A stretch of 64,000 nucleotides of DNA. Source: Dichetophora obliterata. Its lineage: Eukaryota; Arthropoda; Insecta; Diptera; Sciomyzidae. Location of the stretch: NCBI GenBank assembly GCA_963920525.1, contig OY986435.1:103646615-103710614 (forward strand), read 5' to 3'. Positions within the stretch are counted from its first letter, which is position 1. Each line of letters begins with the position of its first letter. A program made the position numbers and the translations under genes. Of this stretch, positions 45,301 through 57,051 are shown in pieces. The notes under the pieces were generated by a model that saw only the letters and a program-made list of their open reading frames with translations, had not been told where the DNA came from and made no database searches.

Positions 45301-45691
45301 GTTTCCTTTTAAAGTTAATATATGGTAACTCTAAAAAGATAACACATTGAAAGTGTGAGCACCCTTTTACATATTTTATTTCAAAATTGACACAATCGCA
45401 TTCTACATTTTGTGATATGTTGTAAACAAAAATGCTTCGGATAAGCAGAAAGGAAAAATTATTAAATGCTTTATGCTATAAGAACGTGCTACAGCTAATA
45501 GCGCAAGATTCGAGTTAGTCAATGTTCCAAATTCCAACCGATGCCAATTTACCAATATTTTGTGCTATCTCTGCTTTGCATGCAAAACAAAAACAAAAAT
45601 AAATACTAGGTGGCAAAATGTTTTAAAGTTAACAGGTGGCAAAGTTAACAAACCAGATAAAACGAAACTGAGCACCCTTACTGTGATCAAC
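45301..45691. mobile_element. Unclassified insertion in LINE RT
   Basis: It separates DHS from NTPSIL in the RT frame. It has AAAGTTAA and GAGCACCCTT blocks repeated in direct orientation at both sides (45,311-45,372 and 45,628-45,690) and an inverted pair CAGTTTCCTTTTA / TAAAACGAAACTG. Ends and target duplication could not be fixed. Confidence 0.5.
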
Positions 45692-46103
45692 GGTGTCGTA
45701 TGCCTTAGAATGGTCAAGTAGAACTAAGAATGATATGCGATGAAGGTTTCCACGAATTTCATCAGATACATCCATTAGTGCAGTTACCAGGAAATGGAAA
45801 TAAACTTTATAGAACGGTTAGTTTTTTGATCTATTCTGTTTTGATATTAAGATATTGCTAAGTTCTTTTAAATTCGAAATAATTGTATTCTTAGCTATGA
45901 TTCTGTATACTTTAGTTTTCTAAAGTTGCAACCTAAAATATTTGTTTACTTTTGTCCGCACCCGCGACACTGTGCGGCGCCTTAAGGAAAACATAAACAA
46001 ATTGTGGCATGCGTCAACAAATGTTGCTGCTGTTCTGCAGAATTTTAATTTTGAAGTCGTAGAAGCAGCAATGACAATCGGTGAATCGGGGTTTATTTGT
46101 TAC

Positions 46104-46284
46104 TTGCCCTTATTCTTGTTGTCACCTCGCCTATGTGACAACAAGAGTTCTCACATAGAGTTGTTGTCATGTGACGTGAGTTCACAAACTTTGTCACATG
46201 GCAACAAGAATACTAGATTTCCAGTGACGTGACGTTAGTGTGAGAGCTCTCACATAGGCGAGGTGACAACAAGAATAAGGGCAA
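46104..46284. mobile_element. MITE with TTGCCCTTATTCTTG ends (181 bp)
   Basis: Near-perfect inverted arms of about 35 bp: TTGCCCTTATTCTTGTTGTC then ACCTCGCCTATGTGA, and the complement on the right. It forms a long hairpin and is noncoding. Confidence 0.88.
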
Positions 46285-46333
46285 CGGTTTCGGTTTTTGT
46301 TTACGATGCGAGGAAAAATCCGAACAAAGCAAA

Positions 46334-47021
46334 TAACACTGTGTGGCACGAAAATCTGTATTTAATAATTTCAACTTTTTCACTTAATTCAAATATGAGG
46401 AATCTGGTAACATCCGTTTTGCCACTTTACCGAAGACTTTAGTGCAAATTTATTTGTTTTAATTAGTCCAGATATGCACTCATTTGCATGTTGAGAACTC
46501 TTGAACCGTTGGGATTTTTATTTTGGTTTCTTCAGCAAAGTTCTTACTATTATTCTTGCCAACAACTTTGTAAAATAAATATAACAAAAATTATTTGAAA
46601 TTGTCTTTAAACCTTTAATAAGCGACTTATGTCTTGCCCGCTTTCAACGCTTCAAAGCAAAAAATGTTACTCATACGAAATGTTCGAATTTTTTCGTTTG
46701 ACTTTTTGTAAACATCACTCGATAAGACCAACTGGAAGCGATTTTTTCATAATCATTTATTCAGCAAAGTTTCCAGAATTATAGAAAGAACTTTGCCGAA
46801 GAAACCAAAATGAAATTTTAATGGTTCAAGAGCTATCAACATGAAAATGAGTGCATATCTAAGTAATTTTTGATATATCTTAAAAGAGAAAATTTTGTTC
46901 TAAAATTTTCGGTAAAGTGGTAAAACAAATGTCACCACGAGATTCCTTATACCAAAATTAAGTGAAAAACGTTTAAATTATCACAAATACAGATAAAAAA
47001 GATACAAAAAACACACAGTGT
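46334..47021. mobile_element. Long inverted-repeat element with ACACTGTGTG ends (688 bp)
   Basis: Arms of about 200 bp: ACACTGTGTGGCACG...TTTTCACTTAATT, then GCCACTTTACCGAA and GATATGCACTCATTT, pair with 46,780-47,021. The loop has TTTGACTTTTTGTAAACATC. It is noncoding, with no clear target duplication. Confidence 0.82.
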
Positions 47022-48418
47022 AATTTATGAGCTCTTTTAACAACAACGCTGCCATTATGTTTCGGTCTCTCTCTTCGACCTGCTAGGGGTTGTGCTTATG
47101 TTTATGTTTAAAAGCTATATGCAAATAAAGCAAAATAAAGATAGCGTAGTTTTTACTTTTGTAGCGCTACGTATAAGGAACGGTTTTTTCCATTCCCTGG
47201 CAGTAACACAGCTTCGCTTAGGTCGAAACCCAGATTGCCTATCAGTAAGCAAAGAATTTCTAAGATGCTGATTTATTTGCTTGTAAATAGGAGTTCGTTG
47301 TCTGTTTTGAGAATTGGGATAATTTTGGCTTTTTTCAAGCTAGTTGGGAATGAAGATGACTTAATAATAATATTGAAAAGATGAGCAATAAACGGGATTC
47401 ATTTTGACAGAATAATTTTTAGACTTTAGCATGTATGTATGTAGTAACTGCATTCGATATAACTTTTAAACAACTTTGATAAACTTCAACTAGAGTGACG
47501 CTGTAAAAACTGAAAACGCTGTCTTGGTGATAAAAGAACCTCAATTCTTTTTTAAACTGGAAATAGATTTGCAACTAGTTTGGGAAGAGGAAGATCGATA
47601 AATTTTTGTTCAGTTCATTGACGTCAACATTGCTACAAGCTTGCGTAGCAACCTTGCCCACTCCAACGGCTAAGGCAAATTTGTGTTTGTAGTGTGCTTA
47701 TTTTGCGTCATTACACGCTTTCACGACATTTCTTCTACACTCTTTAAAAACTGTGTACAGATCGGGGTGGTGATCCACCGGGTGATCCACCACCCGGATT
47801 GAAAACCAGGGTGGTGGATCAGATTTGATGATTTTAGATTTAAATGGCACAAATTTATCAAACAGTTGATTAATATTATTTTCTAAAAACGTTATTTGCT
47901 CGTTAACTGTTGGCATGTTGTATAATCTGAACCAGCCTGTGATTTCCAAGTCAATTGCAAGTGCATTAAAATCTATATTTTTAAAATCCCTGTACATTAT
48001 TTTTTGTTCGGGTGTTTTTATACCAAAATCATAACAGAGGAAAATTAAATCATGTTTTGAAAAAACAGGGGCTGATAGCTGATCATGAAGTATCTCTTTT
48101 GAATGATCACCAATGAAGAAAAGGTCAAGTAGAGGATTTGAATGTTTTGAAAAGTGTGTGGGAGTTATAATATTCACTGGTGTTAGACCTAAGGCGCTCA
48201 TATTATCGATCAGATGATTTTCCGCCAACATTACTATTAAAGTCTCCGGAAATAATTATATCGGTGTGTGATGATGACTTGATTAAAATAACTTTACTTT
48301 TCTTTAAGAAAACTTGCTGAACGTCATAGTTAAATTAGAGAAAGTAGAAGCATTTCGCAGAAACAGACTGCCTAAACTGAGCTAATAGAAAATCTGAAAC
48401 CGATGAAAAAGCGGAAAC

Positions 48419-48626
48419 TGGCCGCATTCAGCAAAGTTAACTGCTGTGAACTGTTATGGTAGCGATACCGTAGAAAAGTTGACAATTATTTAATTTAATT
48501 ATTATAATTATTTAATTACGGAAATAATTTAATTGCAAAGGTTTCTCACTCAAATTTTCAGCAGTGTTTCAGCTAATTTTAACACAACAGCCAGCTACCA
48601 ACTATTGACTCCGCTGAATGCGGCCA
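48419..48626. mobile_element. MITE, family GGCCGCATTCAG, copy 2
   Basis: Ends TGGCCGCATTCAGCAAAGTT and the complement of TGGCCGCATTCAGCGGAGTC. Like copy 1 at 15,007-15,195 it contains GTTATGGTAGCGATAC. Inverted similarity continues weakly outside the ends. Confidence 0.78.
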
Positions 48627-48737
48627 TTGATTTCCTTTTGTTCTCATTCGCAAAAAGCTGACTTTATCAATTTTGGATATGAGAAAGAGCACGCAGTCTG
48701 AAATGCATTTACCTTATCTAGTTCTGCCATGCTAACT

Positions 48738-48796
48738 AGAATTTGAACATGAGTGCACTGGCGATCATGTGCATGGTGCACTCATGTTCAAATTCT
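48738..48796. repeat. Perfect 21-bp hairpin
   Basis: 48,738-48,758 is the exact complement of 48,776-48,796 (AGAATTTGAACATGAGTGCA on the left), with a 17-base loop containing CATGTGCATG. It could be a tiny MITE remnant. Confidence 0.85.
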
Positions 48797-49269
48797 CTTT
48801 TTTTACGCATTCAACCTTCGCATTTTACCTTCGTCATTCAACAGTCAACCACAGAAATTTTTGTAGTTGTATTTTTGAGTGTCACTCAGGAGTGTTTATG
48901 GCAAAAATCAGGCTGGTAAAAATCCTCCGCCTAACCGTCCGGTGCCGGCTGGGAATACCTGCTACAGTGTTCTCAGTTAGAGGTAGTTAAGCTACTCTGT
49001 GGGACGGCGGTATCTATGGGGGGACGCAATCCACAGCGCTCCGACTCTCAATAGTCCTAGTGCTGCCTGGGACGGGTCCTTCCCATTGATGTGAGGTAAT
49101 GGGCTGAATCAAGGTGTCATGCGGTCCGTGCCGTGGATTGACCAGGCTGGAGGCCAATTTAAAAATCTAGTTCAATCTTTCACGGAGCCATCCGGATACC
49201 TGGCGACCTCCGCATGTATCTAGCCCATCTGTGTATGCGCATCTCTGCACAGACGGACATCCCCTTCTC

Positions 49270-50225
49270 CGCTACTAGTGGGTCCTGTTATGTCCTTTAT
49301 TAATAAAAAAACCAAAAGCAAGGAGTCCGGATCTCCTCAGAAACCGGAGGGTAGTAGTGTCGCTGCAGTAGCGCCTCAGAATCCGGCCAAGCCGATCAGA
49401 GCTGTAGCGGCAGCTCAACTCGAGGCAAGACAAGGCCTCTTCTTCTGCCCATAAAGGCTCGTCTAGTCGCGCTAGGGAGTTGCGCACAGCGACTAGGTTT
49501 CTTGCGTATTTAGAGAAGATGCTCGCTGCAAAGTTTGTGGTATTGGACAAGCAGGTTAAGAGCCGTGAATGGGCGTTAGGCGTCATCAGCGGCAGAGCAG
49601 CACCGTCTGGAGCCAGTAAAGGTCTGTCGGTCAAGCTACAGGGGTCGGATTAGGAAAAACCAGAAAGTGGAGCAAAAAAGCTTAAGGCTGCTGGTAGCTT
49701 TTCTGGCCTGGACTCTTCAGCGATGTTGGCAGAAGTGGTGAGGTGTAAGCTATCGTGGATACGGGGGCGGAGGATATTGGGGTCTCGGCCATGAACTGGA
49801 GGTTGGTGGAAGCCAAGCTTGTCGCCAATTATCTCGCGCTCATGGGTGAGATGCCGGGTTCTCCTCCCAAATGTTTTGCGATGGGCTGGCAACGGGGAAT
49901 TAGATTGGTAAAGTGTGCCGATGCCAGATCTGTCAATTTTTACAAGGCGGCTATCGCCAAAGTAGGTGAAGTAAGGCCAGGCGCATGGTTGGAAGCGGTC
50001 TCAAAGGAGGAAATCCTTAGCAGACCAAGGGCTCGGTTCTGGCTACCTCTGGAGCCCACAGAGCCGGGAAAAGTTATGGAAACTCTAAGAGTTTCGTATA
50101 CTCGAAATATGGTATTGCCGACATATTCGATGAGGATTCGGAGAAGCAGCTTCTAGAATCTGATTCTGATATTGGAGACAACGCCATAATTGAGGTCGAG
50201 GAGAGTAAACTCCGAACTGATTAGG
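49270..50225 (+). pseudogene. LOA-type LINE ORF1
   Basis: Frames from about 49,290 read NKKTKSKESGSP and then an Ala/Arg-rich stretch. The clear part at 49,755-50,156 has MNWRLVEAKLVANYLALMGE, FAMGWQRGIRLVKC, NFYKAAIAKVGEVRPGAWLE and RPRARFWLPLEP. This is the typical nucleic-acid-binding ORF1 C-terminal region of LOA/R1-group LINEs, without visible zinc knuckles here. The frame shifts after 50,156. Confidence 0.75.
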
Positions 50226-53200
50226 TCTCTGCAGATTAACCTACACCATGCGAAGGCGGCCAGTGGCGAATTAGAAACCCGTATCAATAGAGGCGGTGAA
50301 GATGTAGTCCTGGTTGACTAAAATATATGGACGGTTATAAGCTTTTCTTCGCTAGTGGCACAGGTACTCCGAGATCGTGTATACTAGCGAAAACTTGTAT
50401 AAACTCATTTTTATTATCTTATATCAGTGCTCAAGACTTGGTGGCATTTAGTCTGGAGCTAGCATCGAGCAGCTGCTGGGTTGTGTGGGCGTTCCTAGCC
50501 CATGACCATGCTGAGCCACCGCCGGCGGGTAATCTGTGGCGTCTGGTCACCGAGGCGGAGAAAAAGAAGCGTGGCCTGGTTATCAGTGCTGACGCGAATG
50601 CGCATGATACAGTCTGGGTAAGCACAGACGTAAATGAAAGAGGTGAGTTCTTGTTTGACTATTTACTCAAAAGTAATTTATATGGCTGTGACGTTGGGAA
50701 CAAGCCAACTTTTGTTACTCGCATTAGGCTAGAACTCTTATATGTTACCCTAGTCTCTGACTTATTTTATGATAGATCCAGTCCGTGATCCGTCCGTAAA
50801 GTCTTTCAGGAGCACTCCTTCTCTGATCATAGGTATATAACATTTGGTCTAAAGGGCCACATCAAGAGCTTTAGGATTCTGAAAAAAACAAATTGGTGTG
50901 AATTTAGGGAGATAGTGTAAGCATCGTTACCCCTCTCTCAGATAATCCCCCTTCGACGACACATGAACTAGATTCAATCGTGGAGCAGTTGACGGAGACT
51001 CTTAATGAGACTTTAGAAATCTCATGCCCTAAGGGTGGCCCAAGTGGCAATGAAAACCACCTTGGTGGTCAAGAGAGATTAGTAATCTAAGGTCTCATTG
51101 CAGGAATATTTTAAATGAAGCTTAGAAATCGGGTAGAATTCAAAGCTGGGATGAGTGTAAATCAAGCTTAACAATTTTTAAGAAAGCCTTTCGAAAAGCT
51201 CAGCGCAAATCCTGGAAGCTATTCTGCGGCAATATAGAGGAATCTTCCGAAGCATCAAGACTCCGTAAGATCCTCGCCTCTAATCCTTCCTGTCTAAGCT
51301 ACTTAAATAAATCAGACGATACTTGGACATCAATTAGCGAGGAGACCCTAGATCTTCTACTGAGTACCCTCTTCCCGGATTGCTCTGTGGATCCCACTCA
51401 CATAAGTTGTCAGAGGGCTCCGGCATTGAGTAATCCTTTAAAAATCATATCAGAAAACAGAATTAAATGGGCTCTGTTTAGTTTCAAGCCATATAAGTCT
51501 GCTGGGCCTGATGGTATATATCGTCCATTATCCTTCCATGGCTTCTTGTCATTTTCAAAGGTTGCTTTGAAATGACATACATGCCAATAAAATGGAGGGA
51601 GGTAAAGGTAGTTTTTATCTCTGAGGCGGGTAGGATATCGCAAACGAGTCTGAAGGACCTTTGACCCATTAGTCACACTCGAAAGACTGATTGACGCTCA
51701 TATTCGTTGTAGCATAGACACAAATTTGCTTTCAGCTCCACAGCACGCTACAGGAAAGGTAGGTCTCTAGAAACGGTCCTGCTCTCCCTGGTAGGTTTAA
51801 TTCCTTTCTCCATGTCGAAGTAAAGTACACAATTTTAGCTTTTCTGGATGTCGAATGTGCCTTTAACAATGTTCTTCCAGGGGCAATCATTGGTGCGCTC
51901 ATAAAGCTTCGGGTGGATGAGCCACTCTGTGTACTGATAAAAAACCTGCTGACCAGCAGAGTCGTCAGTGCATATCTAGGTGACTCAAAGGTCAGGAGAT
52001 TTGTGAGTAGAGGCACTCCTCAGGGGTGTTCTATCACCTTTATTATGAAACTTGGAAGTCAATGAACTTCTGAGGAAAATAGAAAAGGTTGGTTGCAAGG
52101 TGATTACCTATGCGGATGACGTAGCAATTGCTGCACAGGGAAAGTTTCCTAATAGCTGCTTTTGTCAGCGCTCTCCGATCTCAATACTTGGGCCAAAAGT
52201 TGTGGGCTGGGAGTAAATCCCCATAAAACTGAACTGGTCCTCTTTACGAGAAAATCTAAAATTCCACGCATAATTTCTCTGCGTCTGGATGGCACTCTGT
52301 TAAACTTCGTGGAAGAGGCAAAATACTTAGGGGTTATTTTAAATAAAAAGTTAAGCTGGAAACCGAATTTTCTTGAGCGAACTAGGAAAGCCAATGTTGC
52401 TTTATATGTCTGTAAGAAAGCTATTATTAAATAGTGGGGCTTACCCCGAATATTGCACGTTGTATTTACACAGCTATAGTGAGGCCAATCTTGTTATACG
52501 GTATATGTGTGTGGTGGACAGCACTAAAAACACAGTCTAATTGCAAATTGCTAGGGAAAGTACAAAGAACTGCGGCCGTATGTATCAGCGGAGTGCTTAG
52601 GTCCACTTCATCGGAAGTCCACTTCATGCAGTTCTTTGATTAATACCCCTTGATATTATGGGAAAAAGGATGGCGCAAGAAACAACCATCCGCCTGAAAG
52701 CAGCCTTGTAGTTTAATAACACTCACACAGGTCATTCCTTCGTTAAAGATCTTACAGGAGCAGTTCCCAGCAACATCGATTGCACTATTGCCACTCCCTA
52801 TTTTGAGAACGGCTTTCACACAGTTATCCCAACCAGGGTATAATGGGACGGGTTACTGCCGCTAAACCAAGGTTTCCCCCATATTTTTACTGACTGCTCA
52901 AAACTTGATAGCAAAGTTTGGGGAGGCGTCTTTTCAACGGATCTGGACATCAGAACCTCATTTAGACTGCCAGATCATTGCAGCGTCTTCCAGGCTGAAA
53001 TAATGGCTATTTATAGAGCTGTGGAATCGCTGAGGTATAGTGAGATATTTACATTTTTACAGACAGCCAAGCAGCAATTAAACTTCTCGCAGGTGTGTTC
53101 CTAACATCACCAACAGCCTTTAGATGTCGCTCGTATCTTAATGAGATGGCTGATAAGTTCGAAATTCATCTGGTCTAGGTACCAGGGCATAAGGACTTTC

Positions 53201-53700
53201 CTGGAAATTTTAGAGTGGATAAGCTCGCTAGGGACGGTACAGCGGCAACGCTGCTATGGATATGGAAGCATTAGACATGCCACTTGCGTCTTGCAAGCTG
53301 GCTCTAAGGCAACATGCCACAGAATTGGCTAATTTCAGGTAGAAGCATAGCATCACCTCTAACATAGCTAGACAGATGTGGCCTAGTTTTACTGAATAAC
53401 GAACGATGAAGCTCACTCAAATAGCGAGGAAAGATCTCTCCATGCTGATAGGCGTTATAACAGGACACTGTGTTATAGGTAGGCATGCCTTTAGAATGGG
53501 GGTTCATGCGAATGACTTCTGCAGAAGTTGTAGGGATGAGGAGTAGTCGGTATCGCATCTCCTCTGTTCAAGGCCCGCCTTAGCCCGCAGAAGACAGAAT
53601 CATCTAGGAAGCCTCTTTTTTGATGATCTCAGGGATCTTGAGGAGGTAGACGTTAAGCGTCTAATGCTTTTTATTATTAGTTCAGGGGGGTTTCACAACA
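50225..53700 (+). pseudogene. LOA-type LINE ORF2: endonuclease, RT and RNase H
   Basis: The endonuclease begins SLQINLHHAKAAS (50,228) and continues to GLVISADANAHDTVW and NERGEFLFDYLLKSN, then NKPTFVTRIRLELLYVTLVS (50,575-50,760). The usual Asp-Ala-Asn-x-His core is visible, but the 5' half is scrambled at 50,320-50,430. RT includes RIKWALFSFKPYKSAGPDGI (51,450), ITYADDVAIAAQGKF (52,110), VNPHKTELVLFTRK, YLGVILNKKLSWKPN and YTAIVRPILLYGICVWW (52,460). RNase H at about 52,880-53,250 has IFTDCSKLDSKVWGGVFS, FQAEIMAIYRAVE and a damaged TDSQAA block. The GVPQGC-like block near 52,015 is out of frame. At least eight disruptions. Confidence 0.88.
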
Positions 53701-53823
53701 GTACTTAGGAGAGGAGGAGTAGTTCCCTGTAGTACCACAACGAACCAAATATCTGGTCTATGTGGGCCGGTCTTTGACCGGAAGCCACTTTAGCCTAACC
53801 TTACTTAACCAGGAGTGTTAATG

Positions 53824-54223
53824 TGTACCCCACTTAAGAAACGCAAAAAAAATTCGGATTAAGTGAGAAAAACAGAAACAAAATATACAGGCAAGCAAAC
53901 CGTTTGTATTTACGAAAATTTAGGGTTTCCCAATAGAAGTGCACGATTTAAATTTTCTACAATTTTTTCTGAAATTTGTAAGCTTTGAAATTTTATAAAT
54001 ATGTAATCTGAAAATGTATACTTAAAAATAAAATAAAAATATACGCACTGGCTCAATAAATCTACGTTTTATTTTTGTATTAATTCTAGCACTTTTATTA
54101 ATCTTCGTATACTCGCGCATTAATCTGTCAGACTGACGGCATGATTTCGCACAATCTCATCAAACAGTTTAATAAATATTTTACTAAAAGCATACTAAAA
54201 TGGCACCGTGCACTTTCAGTCTA
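53824..54223. other. No recognised gene
   Basis: AT-rich sequence between the LINE target duplication and the next MITE. No coding pattern or repeat partner was seen. Confidence 0.5.
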
Positions 54224-54225
54224 AG

Positions 54226-54630
54226 AGCCCTAACAGAACCAAAACGGATGACGGTCCTCTCTGCGAAATACCCGTCCAGAATTAGAGCAGTAGCGGCTGT
54301 CGGATCACGTTTTAATTTTGGGACTGATACAAATTATTTTATATTTTGATTTGAATTCACATGAATGCAACACAGCCACAAAAACAGAATGTCAGATCAT
54401 AGTAAAAACTAAGAAAATAACACTAAATTTACCCAATCTTTAGCAAATATGGCAACATTTAAGTCACTCGGAGAGAGAACCGCCAGCCGTCAGAGAAAAA
54501 TTAGAATAGATTCTATTCTGGCGTTTTCCCGTCGCACATTTCTACTGCGATTTCATTTTTGGCGGCTGCATGTATTTTGTTGCATGGCGAATCCGACAAC
54601 CTACATCCGCTTTGTTTCTGTTCGGGCTCT
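54226..54630. mobile_element. MITE with AGAGCCCTAACAGAACC ends, TA-flanked (405 bp)
   Basis: Ends AGAGCCCTAACAGAAC and the complement of AGAGCCCGAACAGAAAC are inverted, with TA outside each end. A TA duplication fits the Tc1/mariner group. The frame inside (54,449-54,661) shows no known motif. Confidence 0.78.
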
Positions 54631-54766
54631 TAAGGGGCTTCTACCACAGATAACCAGATAGAAAACTTCGATAGGCGAGTTGTAGAAAGGGATGGCATGA
54701 TGTTTGATTTTACGTCAAATTGCCCCATTACTAATGCAAAATGTTTGTATGTGGTCGTAATTCTAG

Positions 54767-54841
54767 TCGTAATTGTAGTCTAGTGGAGAGTGCGCGAGAT
54801 TATCAACCCAGAGGTCCTTGGTTCGAATCCGGGCTCGGGCA
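54767..54841 (+). ncRNA. tRNA-like sequence, likely head of a SINE
   Basis: An A-box-like TAGTCTAGTGGAGAG (about 54,776-54,790) and a perfect B box GGTTCGAATCC (54,820-54,830) at tRNA spacing, with the T stem CTTGG/CCGGG. The 5' bases GTAATTG cannot pair with the 3' CTCGGGC, so it is not an intact tRNA. It probably continues as a SINE body into about 55,010. Confidence 0.6.
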
Positions 54842-55313
54842 TGGTTCTTTTCACTTTGTTCTTTCCTTCATTTAAAAATTATGGAAAACTAAAATTCCAC
54901 TGCTAAATTGTGGAAAATGTGGAATTAAAGGACAGGAACAACTTAGAGCTGGAAATGTTTGCCGAGGTTAAGGCATAACACTAGCCTCGGTTTAAAGCAG
55001 TTCAAATTGTCTTTCACGGTTGTTTCGCCTAATCAATAATTCACGTATGGTTCCAATCAATTCCTCTAAATAAATCTATCCCTTTCCTTTCAGGTCAAAC
55101 ACCAAACCTTGTTTGTATAATGCGCGTGCCTTGATTCTTTGATCTTTTTTTTGTAAAAAATTGCACTAGCAAACTTCCCTGAATGCTGGGGTAAATATGA
55201 GAATCTAAAATAATGCGGTGCAGTATGATGCTGTATTATTTCATACAAAATGGAAAACTTCCCTGATTTTTGAATAATATTAAGAAAATCTCACATAATA
55301 CGGGTCTTTTTTA

Positions 55314-56582
55314 TAGAGTGATACAAGTTTAAATCATAATAAAACATAGTAATATATTTTTAATATCTGTAAAACGGGCTTTAATGAATAGGAAATTTTA
55401 TGACATTGATGTATGATTTTGGCCATGTAGCCGCCACGGCTGACGCGTACAAGACGCAATCTAGAACACCAATTTTCACAAACTTTTCGCAGCATTTGCG
55501 GCCGTATCTCGCCGATAACTCTTCGAATGTTGATTTCCAGGTGTTCAATTGTTTGTGGTTTATAGACGTAGACAAGTGACTTTACATAACCCCAAACAAA
55601 ATAATCCAATGGGGTTAAATCACACGATCTTGGTGGCCAATTAATTGGGCCATTTCGTGATATTATTTTTCCGTCAAAAGTTTCCTTGAGTAAATCAATT
55701 GTAGCGCCCGCTGTGTGGCATGTGGCTCCGTCCTGTTGAACCACATATCAGCAAGATTAATGCTAGCTAATTGAGGTACGAAAAAACTTCGTATCATGTT
55801 CCTATACCGTTCACCATTGACAGTAACATTCTGGCCATCATCGTTTTTGAAGACATATGGGCCAATGACTCCGCCAGCCCATAAAGCGCACCAAACAGTA
55901 ATTTTCTGTGGATGTAATGGTATTTCCACAAAAGCTTGCGGATTCTCCTCACTCCAAATACGACAATTCTGTTTATTTACATACCCATTCAACCAAAAAT
56001 GGGGTTCATCGGAAAATAAAATTTTCCATGGAAATTCAAAATCAATATCAATTTGTGCTTCAGCCCATTCGCCGAATTGGCGGCGCATACGATGGTCGTT
56101 TGGCTTTAATTCATGCACAAGTTGAATCTTGAAAGGTTTTAAGCCAAGATCTTTTCGTAAAATCTTCCATAAAGTGGAAGGACACAACCCCAGTTGCTGA
56201 GAACGGCGACGAATTGATTGATTAGGATCATCTTCAATGCTTTCCTGTACAGCGGCTACAGATTCTTCAGTGCGCACTGTTGGGCGTCTCACGGGATGCA
56301 CATTATCAGTTACAGTAAATGTGGTCCGAAAACGATCTATTGTTCTTCGAAATAGCAGCTCTGAAGGACGATTATGTACGCCATAAAATGGACGAAGTGA
56401 CCGATAAGTTTGACGAACAGACTCATTATTTTGATAAAAAATTTCCACAATTTGTACGCGTTGCTCTGGTGTAAGTCGATTCATAATAAAATGTCTAAGA
56501 AAACTTAACAAAAGACAACTATCAGCTATTAAATGGGTGGTCAAATAAAGCAGTGATGCCAACTCAAAGTTGTATCACTCTA
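55314..56582 (-). mobile_element. mariner-like element (1,269 bp)
   Basis: Ends TAGAGTGATACAAGTTT and the complement of TAGAGTGATACAACTTT, each next to TA (55,312-55,313 and 56,583-56,584), as expected for IS630-Tc1-mariner elements. The minus-strand transposase fills the interior. The copy is nearly intact and so relatively young. Confidence 0.93.
55334..56484 (-). pseudogene. mariner-like transposase with one frameshift
   Basis: The ATG at 56,484 gives MNRLTPEQRVQIVEIFYQNN, a helix-turn-helix DNA-binding half including LFRRTIDRFRT and then SIRRRSQQLGLCPSTLWKIL. The DDE domain has WKILFSDEPHFWLNGYVN (first Asp), VWCALWAGGVIGPYVFKND and, after a 1-nt loss near 55,744, QQDGATCHTAGATIDLL (second Asp) and WPPRSCDLTPLDYFVWGY (third Asp). 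I count 36 residues between the second and third Asp, more than in classic mariner (34). The stop is at 55,334. The enzyme would be about 383 residues with the shift repaired; as it stands it is dead. Confidence 0.9.
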
Positions 56583-57051
56583 TAAAAAACAACCTTTATA
56601 AGGGTTCGTGTATGCAAGAATGAAACAATTGTACGATTTTTCCATATTGTTGACTCTTTCTTCATGTCGAGTCGTAATGACGTGTAGTCGTGAATGTGTT
56701 CAGTGCATAAGGCTTCTTGAGAACATAAGGCGTTCGGAGTCTTCATTAAACTCGTAGGTTCAGTTCTCGCACAACACACACAACATGCATTGAATGTACT
56801 GAACACATTGACGACGACTGCAACAGTGCAAAACAACATGAAGAAAGGAACAACAATCTGGCAGTATCATTAGATTGTTTCTATATTGCTCTGTTATCGC
56901 ACGTCAAATTAGAAAAAATTCTAAACCGACGACAGCGACTTTGTTGCAATCATATTGACGACGAATCCAACAGTGCGAAACAACATGAAGAAATAAACAA
57001 CAATCTGGAAGTATCATTAGATTGCTTCATTCACGTATACACAAACACTTA

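Larger units (their letters stand above)
45788..47199. mobile_element. hAT-type element carrying two nested elements
   Basis: Ends CAGGAAATGGAAATAAAC (45,788) and the complement of CAGGGAATGGAAAAAACC (47,199). Flanks GCAGTTAC (45,780-45,787) and GCAGTAAC (47,200-47,207) are an 8-bp duplication with one change. Excising it restores the LINE RT reading SCVTA-LMDVSDE. It contains the elements at 46,104-46,284 and 46,334-47,021. Confidence 0.82.
44390..48262 (-). pseudogene. CR1-like LINE, endonuclease to RT end, with nested insertions
   Basis: On minus, the endonuclease end is SGDFNSNV (48,255), then after a 1-nt shift MLAENHLIDNMSALGLTPVN, NPLLDLFFIGDHS and SKHDLIFLCYDF. RT begins at about 47,650-47,220 with LKLFCQNESRLLL, FSILLLSHL and SGFRPKRSCVTA. 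It continues beyond a hAT insertion with LMDVSDEIRG and LDHSKAYDTVDH (45,700), and beyond another insertion with LFSYLSGRAQSV and RGVPQGSILRPLLF (45,150). The C-terminal tail, with LWNSLP-like sequence, is at 44,400-45,040. A GTGGATCACCACC-type local duplication adds residues at about 47,765-47,815. It has many breaks and is truncated at 48,262. Confidence 0.85.
48901..53810 (+). mobile_element. Full-length LOA-type LINE, decayed (4.9 kb)
   Basis: It is flanked by a 13-bp duplication with one mismatch: AGGAGTGTTTATG (48,888-48,900) and AGGAGTGTTAATG (53,811-53,823). A 5' leader, ORF1, and ORF2 with endonuclease, RT and RNase H lie in the expected order, and the 3' end is TAGCCTAACCTTACTTAACC. 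The RNase H domain points to the LOA or I group and not R1. GC-richer than its surroundings. Stops and shifts in both ORFs make it inactive. Confidence 0.9.

Noticed and set aside
49275..49892. Minus-strand frames in the LOA-type ORF1 region
   Set aside because: The plus strand carries the LINE motifs and order; the minus frames have no recognisable domain.
54767..54841. Functional tRNA gene
   Set aside because: A and B boxes are present but the acceptor stem does not pair, so I call it a tRNA-derived SINE head.
55796..56132. Plus-strand frames over the mariner-like transposase
   Set aside because: They are antisense shadows of the transposase DDE domain.
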